Shown: positions 1-11,039 of the stretch, in pieces | Numbering within the stretch: the first letter of the stretch is position 1 | How the letters are laid out: each line of letters starts with the position of its first letter | Source of the DNA: Chara braunii | Taxonomy: Eukaryota > Streptophyta > Charophyceae > Charales > Characeae | DNA length: 53,541 nucleotides | Direction of reading: 5' to 3' | Assembly (NCBI GenBank): GCA_003427395.1 | Contig: BFEA01000091.1 | Coordinates: forward strand, 2,549,765 to 2,603,305 | Notes under the pieces: generated by a model | Databases searched by the model: none | What the model was told of the DNA's origin: nothing | The model's input: only the letters and a program-made list of their open reading frames with translations | Translations under genes and position numbers: made by a program

Positions 1-300
1 TTTTCCCGCCCGCCGGGAAACAAAAAGAAAAGAAAAGAAAAAAACTGGGGAAAGTATAAAAAGAAAAGAAAAAACAAAAAAACAGGGGGGAAAAAAAAAT
101 GGACGCCGACCACGAAACAAAAAGAAAAAAAAAAACGAAAAAAGTAAGAAACGGCAGACCGAAAACAAAAATGCTATTAAAAAAAAGGTTGGGGCACGCT
201 AGAAGGACACAAAACGACACGCCAGAAGGAGAAAAAAAAAACTAAAAGTAAAAGAACACAAAATCAAAAAGAAAAAAAAGGGGTCGGGGCACGAAACGAC
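1..300. repeat. A-rich low-complexity sequence
   Basis: Runs of A broken by single G or C dominate, with short GC islands such as two copies of a GGGGCACG word near 190 and 285. No reading frame or RNA motif is supported. Confidence 0.8.
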
Positions 301-310
301 ATTTTTTTGC

Positions 311-429
311 TATCTGACGCCGGGCGCGTTCAGATATGAATATGCATCGACGCCCGCCGTGTACCCGGCCCGGTAGGCGCTCTCTATCGTTTAGTGGCGC
401 GCTGTGAACAATTCGGTACGCGCGCCACT
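311..429. repeat. GC-rich inverted repeats
   Basis: Two perfect hairpin-forming repeats lie in a GC-rich island. TATCTGA at 311-317 pairs with TCAGATA at 330-336. AGTGGCGCGC at 393-402 pairs with GCGCGCCACT at 420-429 across a 17-nt loop. The island ends near 530 in an AT-rich stretch. No gene is supported between 430 and 1004. Confidence 0.6.
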
Positions 430-1004
430 CTGTACAACGCCTCTCCCTCGATCGCCTTCATCCGCCGGACCGATTCCGGCGCGCAGCGGAACACGACCTC
501 CCCCCCGCGGGCCCACCACGCTTAAGGGGTACGATATATATAGATATAAATGTATTACATCTTTTGGATTTTTTCCCAAAAAAGAAAAAAAGAAAAAAAA
601 AAAGAATTAAGGTCTCATAAGTCTAAGGTGAAACAAAGGTTCCTCTAACACTTTTGAACTTTTGAGGCAATGTAGAGATGATAACGATCGAGAGTATTGC
701 AAAACTCTTTGCACAGAAAATACATTATATGTAGCAACTCCCTACGTGACTGATTGTGATTTATGACCTCGACGTATGGGAAATTACGGCCGATGAGGTA
801 TAGAGACTAAGGGTGAACAACTTTGAAGGGCGTCTTTATTGAGTAATCTAGAAGCATGCAACACCGTCATTGTCAAGGTTGAAGTGGTTCATAATACTTG
901 TTGTAAGTTGTTATGCTAATGTGAGTTCATGACTCAATCATTGTTACCTTCTTCCCCTCATTTAATGTTTATGTTTTTCTCATTCAGTTATTTATGTTAT
1001 CTCC

Positions 1005-1256
1005 TAGGTGACCAGTAGGGCCGCCCGGGTCACCTTGTTTTCTCGGGCGGCCCGGCTGTGCAAGGACCAAAGAAGGTCCCGACAATCCAAAAATCTGAAA
1101 ACAAAATATGTTATGCACAAAAATAAATTGAACAACTTTTGCCTCAGAGTCACATCGAAATTCTTTACTAATTTCAAAATAGACAATAAATTAAAAACTT
1201 TTTTTTTTTTTTTTTGCCGGGTCGGGCAAGTTATCCCGGGTCACTCTAACAGCCTA
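1005..1256 (+). mobile_element. R1 small inverted-repeat element, copy 1
   Basis: This 250-bp unit is related to the sequence at 39213-39765. Both start with a strong GC hairpin (here GGGCCGCCCG at 1018-1027 against CGGGCGGCCC at 1044-1053). Both contain the AT-rich 80-bp module with the CAACTTTTGCC core, then an A- or T-rich run, and both end in a GGTCGGGCAAG...CACTCT segment followed by an AGCCT-type terminus. The ends are roughly inverted (TAGG... against ...AGCCTA). A non-autonomous MITE-like element is the simplest reading; no protein is encoded. Confidence 0.5.
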
Positions 1257-1989
1257 GATTATCTCATAAATTTTCAACATAGCAAACATCATTTCTTTTG
1301 TAAATCACTTTTTTTTTCCCTTTTATTGCAAATTAAAATGTATAGTTCTACCCTCGCTATCGGCACGAATTTCAACATAGCAACCATCACTACCCTCGTT
1401 ATCGACGCGAATACCCTGGTTATTGCAAGTGTCAAAAAATAGAATTGTTTCAAGATTTGGGTATTCCATGCGAGCCGCGACCAGTGTTTTGTTTTTTATG
1501 ACCAACTGAGTGTTCAAAGGAAAATTACGGAGTCTGTGGGCGCGCAGTTTTGAGACATGCATGATTTTTTTATTGATATTATAGAGTCGGCGCAGTTGTC
1601 GGTCAACTTCTTACCTTTGGTTGACTGAAGACTAAATGATTATTATTATGGTCAGTACGTTGGCGGTGGCGCGTGCCTCCGCGCAACTTTTGTTATGACC
1701 GATGTCAAGGTTTGACTGTCGGGGCTACGGGTTTGAGGTGGCTAATTTTGTTTTTGTTTTGAAAGGATTTTTGGGTATATATAGTACATAGTATAGTAGG
1801 GCCGACATGACGGCGGTAAGTGCGGTATTTATGAGCAGAGCCCGACCCTTCGTACGACAAGCATCGGGAAGTGGCAACCGTAAGTTTAACGGATCGACCA
1901 AGGTTTAGCCTTGATGTGCTTCGATAGGCCCACGCGTCGTGCGACACATGTTTATATAGATGTGTGCTAGTACTAATCCCAACCTTGAG

Positions 1990-2046
1990 CTTAGCACTAT
2001 TGGTTAGCAACATACTTTCACCCTGCAGATCTGGGGATCGAAGCCA
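1990..2046 (+). pseudogene. tRNA-Glu-like segment in copy A
   Basis: The order resembles plant tRNA-Glu from the D-arm onward: a TTGGTTAGCAA D-loop/A-box-like part, an anticodon-loop-like CTTTCAC (TTC in the anticodon position), and GGGGATCGAAGCC resembling the T-arm/B box. The acceptor stem is not complete, so this is a tRNA-derived block (as in SINEs) rather than a working tRNA gene. Anticodon identity rests on one loop by eye. Confidence 0.5.
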
Positions 2047-2449
2047 GCTACCGGCACTGGTGGAATAATGGAGCAGCGAAGGAAACCGAGGGGTTGAGAG
2101 TCGGCATAACTATCCCCCTTGGTCTTATTGTCGTTCTCGACAATGAGCCCGATCAGTGGGACAAAGAGAGTGCCAAAGGTTTTTCCCCTCCCCTTTCTTA
2201 TGATTTGTTTTTTTTTTTGACTTTTTGTTTTGTCCTGTTTTCTTGGTCCCTGTACCGGTTCTGATGTCAGGAATAAGACCGGTATCGAGATCAACTGGCC
2301 TAACTCAGTTGCAAAACTTTTGGACTGTTGAAATACAGACCAAAGTTCGAAGGCCGATATGAGCAAATAAGTGAAGCTTTGCAACTCCGCCTTACCTGGG
2401 ACCAGTGAGTTCGATGATGATGTCTCGGGGTCGGGGCCCACAATCTTAG

Positions 2450-2535
2450 TCCTTCAGGACATCCGTTAAAATTTGAACAATACAGAGAAGATTGGCATGA
2501 CACCTGCGCAAGGATGGTACGCATATAGCAAGCAA
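2450..2535 (+). pseudogene. U6 snRNA-derived sequence (near full length, diverged)
   Basis: The segment follows U6 snRNA in order: GTCCTTCAGGACATCCG, then the ATACAGAGAAGATT core (the ACAGAGA box that pairs with 5' splice sites), GGCATGACACCTGCGCAAGG, and GATGGTACGCATA. Point changes occur throughout, and the 3' GAGAAATGG and T-run end is lost. No plant USE or TATA promoter was recognised upstream. It is most likely a U6 pseudogene inside copy A. Two other U6 pieces occur in related modules at 15661 and 41782. Confidence 0.8.
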
Positions 2536-2560
2536 TTCCTCCCTGAACCCTGTCGGCGAA

Positions 2561-3067
2561 ACAGGGCAAGTTTATTCTGAAGAAGACTTAAGCCGGTGGG
2601 AGGAAGGTACTCGCGCAACAACTCTTGACAAACTCGAGGTGAGGGCGAATGCAACTATAACGAGGAGCGGGCCAAGTGGGGTGAAGAGACGAGTTGCTTG
2701 TTGGATCGCGTTGCCGGACTATGCAGTCACCAAGAGGAAAGAAATGAGAGAAGAACGAGGGGGAAGGTGAAAAAAAAGATGAGTAAGGCAGGGGATAGAA
2801 TGCCCACTTTGCTTGTTTCTGGATGGTTTTAATAGGGAAAAGTGTTACGTGGGGCTTTTCGGGGGAAACGACCTTAAATTTGTAGTCAGATTATGTGAAA
2901 AATTAGTAAAAGAAGAAGTAACTGAGAAAAAAGTTGCATGGAAATGCTATGAGAGAGGGTATGGTGAGAATAGGAAACAAGTTCCTCGCTCGATCCACTA
3001 CAGAATCGAGTGAAATAAAGTGTCAGCCACAGGTTCTGGAGCTAGGCAAGATGGATGGTGCGGGTAT
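2561..3067. other. No recognisable feature
   Basis: Short open frames exist (for example 2813-3013 on the plus strand), but none resembles a known family. The sequence is purine-rich at 2740-2790. Nothing else is supported here. Confidence 0.4.
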
Positions 3068-3498
3068 TGTTGGTGCAAATAGCCTTACAAAGGTATTCGC
3101 CTTGACTTTTGTAAGTGACACAAAATAAGATTGGTTTAAAGTTTGAGTATACCGCACGAGACATGACGATGTCTGTTGTTTACGCTGACTGAAGGTTGAC
3201 TAGAGTAGAGAGTGTGTGGGCGCGCAGACTAAAGGCACGCGTAATTTTTTTTTTTAGTTGATGATTGAGAAGTCGACGTGGTCGCCGACTAAGTTTTATT
3301 TGTTGTTGAGTTAGGATTAAAAAAATTGTTGTTTTGATCAGTGCACTTGACCATGACAAATGCGTATGTACGAGAGGCACCGTCAATGGTGTGGCGCGGC
3401 GACAATGATCTTAGTCGGTGAGGTGAGAGGGTGAGGACCCGCGATCATGGCAACACCTGTTTAAATAGCTTGACGCTAGCACTAAGCTCAGCCTTGGG

Positions 3499-3555
3499 CC
3501 TAACACTATTGGTTACGACGTCGGACTTTCATTTGGAGGATTTAAGGATGAGGCC
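3499..3555 (+). pseudogene. tRNA-Glu-like segment in copy B
   Basis: It aligns by eye with the blocks at 1990-2046 and 36843-36905: CTAACACTATTGGTTACG as the D-arm region, a GGACTTTCATT anticodon-like loop, and a decayed T-arm (AAGGATGAGGCC). It is more decayed than the other two and is not a functional tRNA. Confidence 0.4.
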
Positions 3556-3711
3556 AGCGGGCGACGACGCAGAAATATTGACGTAGCGTGAAGGGACCGG
3601 GAGGTTTAGGGCTCGACGAGGCTATCCCTCATGGTTTTGCTGACCGCAGTGCCAAGGCGGTACTAATAATTCTCTTCCCTCTCCTAGTCCTGTGCTTTAG
3701 CTTTTATTTCT

Positions 3712-3714
3712 ATG

Positions 3715-3786
<72 letters not shown>
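3712..3786 (+). repeat. (ATT)n microsatellite
   Basis: About 25 uninterrupted ATT units lie inside copy B. The poly-tyrosine frame across it is a by-product of the repeat. Confidence 0.98.
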
Positions 3787-4059
3787 TTCAAGCGGGTCCG
3801 ACGCCGACTTTAGGAGTCATGCGGACCTACGCGTGATCGGGATTGTTGGCGTAGTTTCTTTACCTTGTCTGTCTTGAAAAACACACCAGACACCGGAGTG
3901 TGCAAAACCGGCCTCACCCTGGCTCGTTCACTATCAAAGAATCAGAAAGCGAGCGACTACGGAAGCTCCATTTGTACCACAATAAAAGAATGAAAATCCT
4001 GCTCAAATCCTGGGTAACGCGACCGGGAGGGTCCGCCTGCGGGACCGATGCGCTCGACA

Positions 4060-4639
4060 ACGGATTGGAAGTTGGGGCAGTACACTTGGTGGTACGGTGG
4101 TTATGAGCTGCGCCCAGGAAAAATGGCAATGTATTTGTCCATGCTTTAGTGAAAGATTCATTTTCACTTTGCACATTTGAACATAGGATTCATGAAAACC
4201 TAACAAAAACAATTGTTAGGTTTGCACGAAAATTTTCAAAGATTCTCATAGTACGTTTTTCAGGCCTCCTACATCAACAAAATTCTAGGTGAAGTTAAAG
4301 ATCCGCAAAAAATGGAATAAAAAACTACTTTTTCAAAACCACTCGAAGTGGTGAGGAGAAAAGAAGGTTTTTTTACAGAAAATCTTTACCTTCCAAAACA
4401 CTGTTTCTTCATGAACCAAAATATTCCATTTTTTTATTTATTTAAAGAAATCATATTTATAGTTCTATAAGGTATGCAACAGGATGAACGTATTGGAGGG
4501 TCTCCCAAACACGCCATATATTATCATTTTCACGAATACGTTCGCTTGAATATGTTATCTCATACATGGACGAATATATTATTTTTTATTAAAATATTTT
4601 ATCATTTCTTAATTTTAGATCGTGGTTGGTTAAGAATTT
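4060..4639. other. AT-rich stretch without recognisable genes
   Basis: This lies beyond the T2 terminus of copy B. It is AT-rich with short direct repeats and no family match. Confidence 0.4.
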
Positions 4640-4700
4640 GAAGATGTTTCCGAGGCAAAAGTTGTTTGAATTCGTCTTTTACATAACATATATTTTTTGA
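4640..4700 (-). repeat. 80-bp module copy (reverse orientation)
   Basis: On the minus strand this reads through TATGTTATGTAAAA to a CAACTTTTGCCTCGG core, the same module found in both R1 elements and repeated at 38.0-39.1 kb. No other R1 features flank it. Confidence 0.5.
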
Positions 4701-7134
4701 CAAGGGTTTTACAATAGGCTCAAAAAATGACTTATATGATTTATAGATCTATAAATTAGTTTTCACAGATTTTGGTTTTTACCAAGTACTTAAAATTACT
4801 TATAGTTCTATAAATGAGTATTTACTCAAAATGTTTTTTTTTTTTGTATATATTTCGATTTTTTAAAGATTGTCTTGTTTACGCTCTGTTTTTTATCAAT
4901 CTACTAAGAACAATTTATAGTCCTATAACACTCTCTTTGTTAAAAATGATTTTCTTACATATTTTAAGAATTGCTAGACTTTTTGCCCGTTTTTTTGCAT
5001 CCTTTCTCGGAACACAGTTAAAGATATTATGTTTTGTGTGTCAAAAGTAACAGTTTGATGTTGTACTTTTTCATTCTATAAAAAATGTTAGGTTTTGTCG
5101 TTTTATTAGGTTTTCATGAATTCGGTGTTATTTGGTGAGTAGTTAGGCGGGGCGTGCAGTCGCGCATTTCAGACTTCTCATCCTTATTTCCTTTAAGTAA
5201 TGGTCATAATCGCCATTCCCATTTTTAAATGAAGTCGTCATGACCTTTTATTTGTGTAGTGGTCGTTGGAGCACTCGCCCCCTCGTGAAGTGTTGGTCGT
5301 GTTGTTGTTCACGACCATCATCACGGTCGATGTCACACCCATCGTCGTGTCCGCAAGATTGCCTTCATTTGGTTGCATCGCTACTCTTTATGGCTATCGC
5401 CGACATGGTGGTGATCACTCTCGTTTAGGGGCGGTTCGTCCTCGTGCTCATTGTTGGCATCTTGTCTGCTCGTCATCACGGCGGGATGCTATAAATCAAT
5501 GAAATTGTCCATGTTCTAAAATAATATTTAGTGTTGTTTTACACTTTCGAAGGACGACAAAGTCCGATCCGGGGAGCAAATTGCTGGCACGAATAACAAG
5601 GACCGCATGCAGGGGTAGTGTGCTTCGGTCAACAGGAGCAAAATGTCGAAGTGGAGAAAGTGGGGAAAAAAAAGAAAGGGATAGGAGGAGGAAAGGTGAT
5701 TGTTGACTTATCTTTACTATTGCGGCAATGCCATCCCATGTTATAGCGGAAGATTCGTTCATCCGGTGGTGAGCGCTGAACCTCCACTGCTCACCTCACC
5801 AGTTTGAAGCACCTAGTTATGTTCTAGCGGAGGATTTATTTTCATTTTGCACTTTTGGTGAGTACGAGATCATACGAGGTAGTAATGTCAGACTTTTCTT
5901 AGTTGGCAGAGTGATTGTGATGAAACCGCTAGGATGGTGGTCCGTCAAGATCAAGACAAAGGGATGAGGTTGGGGGAGATGGAGGTTGAGCTGGAAAGGA
6001 TACCGCAACTCCAACGCAGACTCAACACGCATGAAGTCCAAATTGTGCAAGTGAAGAAGACTGAAAACAGATTGCAACTGAGGTATAACCCCAACAGACT
6101 GACTGGATTGGACTGGACTGATACCGACAGTGATACTAGGCAGGAGTGGATTAGACCGAATGAGCACACAGTCTGAGGGGTCAGGCCACGACCTGGTCCC
6201 ACACGGCGAACAAGCAAGATCGACAGATAGCCATGGAGAGTCAGGGCAGCTAGAGGCACGCTACACAATTCATACCTGTAGTGAATCGCGAAAATCATAA
6301 ACACACTTTCGCAAAAGCAGCAGAACTGTGCAAACAATAAAGTTGAGAAATCTAGGATGTGGAATACGCTCTATGCCGAGCCCATGTGATGCAACCTAAA
6401 CTACATAATGTCATAGCAAAAACAAATGTCTAATATACACATCATAGCTAACAATAGTAAATAAAATGTGTAAGGGTATAACTCTGCAGTGCTAGAGGCA
6501 ACTGCCCCAATCATGAAAAGGAAAGATAACAATATGTCACAAGATAATATCGTGTTGCCGAACTATTAAGAATGAGATGGTCTCGAGGGGGGTGAATGCA
6601 GCCTAAGAATAGAAACTCCTAAGGAAGGGAAGTCTGAAATAGGGCGGAGATATGCCGAACTAAAGGCATGCAATAGCCGACACTAGGGTGATGACGACAG
6701 TGGGTGAGGGAAATATGCACACAACTCACCGACTAGGGAGGAAGCTAGATCTGGGAGCAAGGAAACCAAAATAACGCTATCGTCTCAATGTCTATGCGGT
6801 ACAAAGGGAGAGTCCAACTAGGGAGAACCGGCTAAGTGAGAACCATCATGTAACACATACGAAGAAATGCACAAGGTAGGGTGGTGACGTAAGTAATTAC
6901 GTCCAAAGTAGATGAAGCTGACAAACTAGTTGAAGCCGATAAGGTCGCTGAAGTTGTTGATCTGACCAATGATGTTGATGAAGTAGGAGTCAAATTGATG
7001 TTGAACCAGAGCTGCAAAATGCTCGCATCCCGAAGAGTTGATGATGAAGTACATGCTAGTGTGAGCCAATGATAGATGATAGGTAAGCGATGAGAGTGTC
7101 AGTCGTCGAGACGTGGAGGGCATTGGCAAGTGCA
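4701..7134. other. Unassigned sequence left of the gypsy remnant
   Basis: 4700-5100 is AT-rich. 5240-6340 holds short overlapping frames without family features. 6340-7134 lies 3' of the gypsy chromodomain and should include its 3' untranslated region or LTR, but no LTR boundary could be fixed. On the plus strand 6905-7060 has loose GATGAAG-type repeats. The text near 5829-5865 resembles a piece of the 42.1-42.5 kb duplication. Confidence 0.35.
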
Positions 7135-7512
7135 TTATAGACGAGCGGAGGCATCCATCTGCTGCTGAAGAACGGTCTCAGAGGGAACAAACTCGTCTTT
7201 AGCAATCTCCTCAGCCGGAGGAAGAGGAAGAGGGTCAGTCGGCTGAGTAGGAGCAGGTATCTCAACACGATGAACACAATTATATGCACACACCAACATC
7301 CAAGCGTGCTTTAAGTGTTCGAGGGGCTCCCAAGTATCATTCTCATCAGAATACCCATTCCAACACAGAGGGTATTCGATGTGTGGAGGGGTATCAGCGA
7401 GATACGACATTCGAAATGACGAAATCTCGTAACCGTCCACCATGATAGGTGGAGGGCGTTCATAAGGGCGTCCGTCGAAGCACTCAGATGGTTTGCGATA
7501 AAGACTCAACAA
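7135..7512 (-). pseudogene. Gypsy integrase C-terminus with chromodomain
   Basis: The 125-residue frame carries a chromodomain-like block: HIEYPLCWNGYSDENDTWEP followed by LEHLKHA. This matches the family pattern of a beta strand, W-x-G-Y, a DxTWEP turn and an N/H-L helix. In intact elements this module binds methylated histone H3 and guides integration to heterochromatin. One of the aromatic-cage positions appears changed (LCW where VKW is usual). The proline-rich tail after it is probably the polyprotein C-terminus. Confidence 0.8.
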
Positions 7513-7551
7513 GGAGACGTGGTGTATATCCTGTATACTAGTCTGTCGAAG

Positions 7552-7812
7552 CTAATCATGTAGCTTTACACGGAAGCTCGCCGAAGTAGTGGCAATATAA
7601 AAATCAACGACCTTAAAGATGTGACATAGACCGAAGAAGCGACGCCTGAACTTGCAAAGCGTATCCGTTTTCATCTGCAAGTGACATGCGTCAACGAGCA
7701 CATCGTTACCAACTTTGAAAGGATAATCCATTCGTGATCTGTTCACTTGTGCGACCATATGAGTCTGGGAATCAGCTAGACTCTCATGTGCACGCCTCAT
7801 AATCGTTACCAT
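7552..7812 (-). pseudogene. Gypsy integrase C-terminal (GPY/F-like) region
   Basis: The 86-residue frame includes VNRSRMDYPFKVGNDVLVDA, then LCKFRRRFFGLCHIFKVVD and ASFRVKL. This corresponds to the NxxR...F.VGD.VLV and KFxxRFxGPF/Y segment between the integrase core and the chromodomain. It is a different open fragment from the core at 7985-8344, so the polyprotein is broken. Confidence 0.75.
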
Positions 7813-7984
7813 TTGCGTAATTCAGGTGTTAAGTGCAGGATGAGTATCTGGGCGCAACCGCAACAGTCGTAGAAAATCTGCTTGTACGTGAGGGTGTAGT
7901 TGAGGTCGCAATAAAATGACGACATCCAGTGACTGGCGAAATAGCGTGGTTGTATGCAATCTCCACGTGGGTTAAATGTAAGTC

Positions 7985-8344
7985 TCACTGTTGGTCATCC
8001 CTAATAAACTTTCGAAGAATATTACTGAGAGTTTTACTGGTGATCTCAGTCTGACCATCCGTCTGAGTGTGGTAAGACGACGACAAGCGGAGCTGAGATC
8101 CGTACACCTTGTGTAAGCGTCGCCAGAACGTGCTGGTAAAGCGCGGGTCACGGTCGGAGATTATGCTATGAGGTAAGTCGTGATCTTTCACGACTAAGTC
8201 AAAGACGATGTCGACGACCTCACGAGTGCTAATGCAATAGCGACACGGGACAAAACTTGCACGTTTGCTAAAGCGATTGACAACGACCAAGATAGTATCA
8301 CGACCAAACATTGTGGGAGAGAGGAGAGGACTAACAAAATTCAT
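7985..8344 (-). pseudogene. Gypsy integrase catalytic core
   Basis: The 119-residue frame is the best-preserved part of the element. It starts MNFVSPL, equivalent to the MDFI/V start of the rve core. TILVVVNRFSKRASFVP shows Asn where the first catalytic Asp is usual. IISDRDPRFTSTFW contains the second acidic residue, and SSYHTQTDGQTE ends with the catalytic Glu. The D-to-N change at the first catalytic position would abolish integration even if the frame were restored. Confidence 0.88.
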
Positions 8345-8365
8345 TGAGATGGACTGCCAACGACC

Positions 8366-8599
8366 CTAAGGTATGGGTAGAGGTTGAAGTAACCTATACG
8401 AAAGGTGGTTCACATTGTTCATCTCCTGACAGGTAGGACACTCCTGGACGTAGGCTTTGACGAAGTTCTTGGATATCGTCCAAACGTAAAGGGACAAACA
8501 TGGATCAACGTCTTGTGGAAACCCATATGAATGACAACTGCCTGCACAAGGAACTCTGTTACGGCCTGGACGCGGAGCTGTCTGGTGGAGGGAACGCAT
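8366..8599 (-). pseudogene. Gypsy integrase zinc-binding region
   Basis: The C-terminal half of this frame reads FVKAYVQECPTCQEMNNVNH followed by LLQPLPIP. The CPTC pair and the QPLPIP linker are typical of the integrase_H2C2 domain just upstream of the core. The His-His half is decayed; a possible piece lies in the overlapping frame at 8419-8712. Confidence 0.7.
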
Positions 8600-9168
8600 G
8601 TACGTGGTTCGAGCTGACCAAATCTATCACGCCGCGATCTTGCCACTCCGCAATGTCGAGTGGATGTTGTGATAATCCACACAGTGGCGGTACTGAGTGC
8701 GATATGCATCAATCACTGAGTGATCAACAGTGGTGACTGAGATGACAGCAAGGTGGATGAGTTCCTGATTGTGGTCAGGACGGCGGTACAAGGTATCAGC
8801 GATGCAGTTCGTTTCATCCTTGACAGGCCGAGTGGTAAAACTGAACTCAGATAAATCACACTATCAGAGTGCCTGTCGAAAAAAAAGTTCGGACTTCGTG
8901 AGGAAAGTCTGGACAACTGAGTTGTCCGTACGCACTGTGAAGGACGCCCGTGCACATAATGACGCCAGTGTCGGGTAGTATAAATTATTGCGATAACCTC
9001 ACGTTCATCTGCAATGTAGTTTATCTCGGCAAATAGTTGCTGACGAGAGCAAAAAGCGATCGGGCAATCCCCAACACAAACCTGGATAGTCCCATCCTCC
9101 GAGATGGTCGGGGAGTAAGTGATGGGAGGACTGTTAGTGGAGGAAAGTGGTGGATGGATACGCGTCAG

Positions 9169-9390
9169 TCAAGAAGTTGTGTCAGTAGGAAACGTGGGGA
9201 AGTAGAGGACATGGGGATAAGGGAAATCACGAGGAATGAGAAACAACTGAGAAAATATAGCTCCTACAACAACATCCGACGCATCTGTGGTGACTATGAA
9301 GGGACACTCAAAATCGGGAAGGAGAAGAGCTAGTGCGCAAGTCACCACCTTCTTAAGGACGAGAAAAATATCATCGCAGAGGGGTGTCAA
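9169..9390 (-). pseudogene. Gypsy RNase H fragment
   Basis: LPDFECPFIVTTDASDVVVG followed by AIFSQ matches the LPDF.KPF.V.TDAS..A.GAVLSQ start of the Ty3/gypsy RNase H-like domain, including its first catalytic Asp. The rest of the domain is lost among stops toward 8712. Confidence 0.8.
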
Positions 9391-9596
9391 AAACCATGGC
9401 GGGTTCTTCTGAAGGGGGGNGGAGGTAAGAACGTAGGAATACCTAGCATATCCCCGAATGAAGTTATAATAATTGGTAACGCTTGAAAAATTGCGAAGCT
9501 ACTTGACCGATGAGGGGACAGACCACTCCGCGATAACAATGATCTTCATGTTGTCCATGCAAAGACTCTGGTCAGACACATGATGTCCTATAAAGT

Positions 9597-9791
9597 TTAC
9601 TTTGAGTAGGCAAAGTGACACTTGTTGAGCTTGGCATAGAGGTTATGCTTTCGTAAGCGCTGTATGATATCATAGAGGTGTCTGAGATTGTCTTTTAAGG
9701 TATAATTGTATACCAAAATATCATCCAGGTATACGAAAACATATTCTTCAAGGATGTCTCTGAAGATATCGTTCATCTTCATCAGAATCAT
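9597..9791 (-). pseudogene. Gypsy reverse transcriptase, YxDD segment
   Basis: MNDIFRDILEEYVFVYLDDI holds the YLDD active-site motif, followed by LKDNLRHLYDIIQRLRKHNL and the YAKLNKCHF strand. All are diagnostic of gypsy reverse transcriptase. The segment upstream of it (9792-9996) is AT-rich and broken by stops. Confidence 0.9.
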
Positions 9792-9996
9792 AAAAAATGT
9801 AAATATTTCATGAAATCCATAATTTGATATTTGTATGTTTCCTCATTATCAATGATAGCCGGAATCATAATAAGTACGAGTAAGCTTCACACCTCACAGT
9901 GCTTTTACTTCTCGCCTATTCAAGTGATGATCTTTCACTTTGTATAATAATTTTTTTCAAGAGGGATTTTCCGATGACGGGTAAATTGATGAGACC

Positions 9997-10436
9997 CTAT
10001 AGCATCATCGTAAACTCATAGTTCTCTGCAGCAACACGGATCTGGTGATAACCACTACAAAGATCGAACTTCATAAAAAAACGATTGTCTGCCAGACGGT
10101 TAAACAACTCATTTGAACGAGGCATAAGGTAGTTGTTCTTAATCGTGTAATGGTTAAGGTCGCAGAAATCAATGCAAAGGTGAATGATTTTGTCTGCTTT
10201 GCGAGCAAAGAAAATTGATACACCCAAAGGGGAGTTACTGGTATTATAAAACTCGGTCGAAGAAGCTCCTCAAGATGTCGATCGAGTTTCATCACCTCTA
10301 GAATCGAGAGTCGGTAGAGGTCGAGGACCGTTTGATTGACGAAGCGATATATTTTCTTATCTTTATTATTATCTTCGAGGGTAACAAAGATAGAAAAGCG
10401 AGACTCGAAGGTAGTTAAACAAACTTTCTCAACCAC
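9997..10436 (-). pseudogene. Gypsy reverse transcriptase, N-terminal segment
   Basis: Two overlapping frames cover the fingers and first palm motif. One (10071-10436) includes YRLSILEVMKLDRHLEELLR, the pre-RT region. The other (9997-10227) includes LCIDFCDLNHYTIKNNYLMP and FMKFDLCSGYHQIRVA, whose Asp is the first catalytic residue. A frameshift separates them near 10230. Confidence 0.85.
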
Positions 10437-10854
10437 GCGAGGGTGAATGAAATCCCCTTTCGAGTTGGAATCTCATAAAGCACGGTATACCCTTATAGAT
10501 GTCATAAAGCGAATGAGAATACTGAAGAGGGTGTGATTAGGGTTAGAGAGCAAAGTGAAAAAACGACGCAGAACTCTTACGTGTCTCGTGAGTCGCTTCT
10601 AATAAGCCTGAGGAATGCTAAAATCCAGAAGAGATGACACAACGTCATGGCGAGTCGCCAACGGGGTGCTACAACGAGTTGTGCGAATAGTGCGACGCGT
10701 CAAAAATTTTGAAGAGGAAGGACTAAATGCTGCGATCTACTATAGGGTAGACGAGATCTCGACAAACGATAGGGCAGAGGAAACTGCGTTTATTGTGTCT
10801 TGAGGTTCCTCTGGTGTGTTAGCCAAAGAGGCAAACCGCGACTTGGTGGTCTGG
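10437..10854. other. Unassigned sequence upstream of gypsy pol
   Basis: This is where protease and gag should lie on the minus strand. No DTG/DSG protease motif or CCHC knuckle was recognised. Confidence 0.35.
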
Positions 10855-10990
10855 TGTTAGTGCGAATACCCTTACAAGGGTATCCGCCCTGTTTTTTTGT
10901 AAGCCACATTTTAGATATATATCACGCGAGGCGTGACCATGTATGTGATTTACGTTGACTGGATGGTTGACGTTGGGAGCTTAGTTTCTT
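10855..10990 (+). repeat. Isolated T1 terminus of the TGTCGG family
   Basis: It starts TGTTAGTGCGAATACCC and contains the perfect-arm palindrome ATACCCTTACAAGGGTAT at 10866-10883. The subterminal CGCGAGGCGTGACCATG word and GTTGACTGGATGGTTGAC that follow resemble copies B and D. Similarity fades after about 10990, and no tRNA-like block or T2 end follows, so this is a fragment. It borders the upstream side of the gypsy remnant, but I see no evidence that it is that element's LTR. Confidence 0.6.
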
Positions 10991-11039
10991 GAAAGGCGTG
11001 ACCAAGCTTAGCGTTCATCACGTGAGGACAGGGAAATAG

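Larger units (their letters stand above)
1396..2560 (+). mobile_element. TGTCGG-family element, copy A (degenerate)
   Basis: The segment starts with a decayed T1 terminus (CGACGCGAATACCC near 1404). The subterminal GTGGGCGCGCAG word near 1537 is shared with copies B and D. A tRNA-Glu-like block lies at 1990-2046. A body block (GCGAAGGAAACCGAGGGG near 2073, then a CTATCCCCCTTGG word) matches copies B and D. A U6-like sequence lies at 2450-2535. No T2 terminus was found, so the right limit is arbitrary. The order of blocks matches copies B and D, which argues for one element rather than chance neighbours. Confidence 0.5.
3068..4059 (+). mobile_element. TGTCGG-family element, copy B (short, both termini)
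   Basis: This is the shortest copy with both ends. It starts TGTTGGTGCAAATAGCC, a T1 terminus with one arm of the 18-bp palindrome mutated. It continues with the GTGTGTGGGCGCGCAG subterminal word near 3207, the tRNA-Glu-like block at 3499-3555, the body block (GTGAAGGGACCGGGAGG near 3589) and an ATT microsatellite. It ends with the T2 terminus, GACCGGGAGGGTCC ... GGGACCGATGCGCTCGACA. No ORF is credible. No clear target duplication flanks it. It looks like an internally deleted derivative of elements like C and D. Confidence 0.6.
7135..10436 (-). mobile_element. Ty3/gypsy chromovirus pol remnant
   Basis: Read on the minus strand, the domains occur in the order expected for Ty3/gypsy pol: reverse transcriptase, RNase H, integrase zinc region, integrase core, GPY/F-like region and C-terminal chromodomain. 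They lie in different frames and are separated by stops, so the copy is dead. Gag and protease were not recognised upstream (10437-10854), and no LTR pair was found. A C-terminal chromodomain is the hallmark of chromoviruses, which are common in plants and fungi. Confidence 0.9.

Noticed and set aside
5934-6176. 80-codon frame with coiled-coil-like N-terminus
   Set aside because: Charged and heptad-like by eye, but short, isolated, overlapped by a longer antisense frame and without family match.
10855-10990. T1 sequence as the LTR of the adjacent gypsy element
   Set aside because: No second copy lies beyond the gypsy 3' end, and T1 heads elements (C, D) that contain no gypsy sequence.
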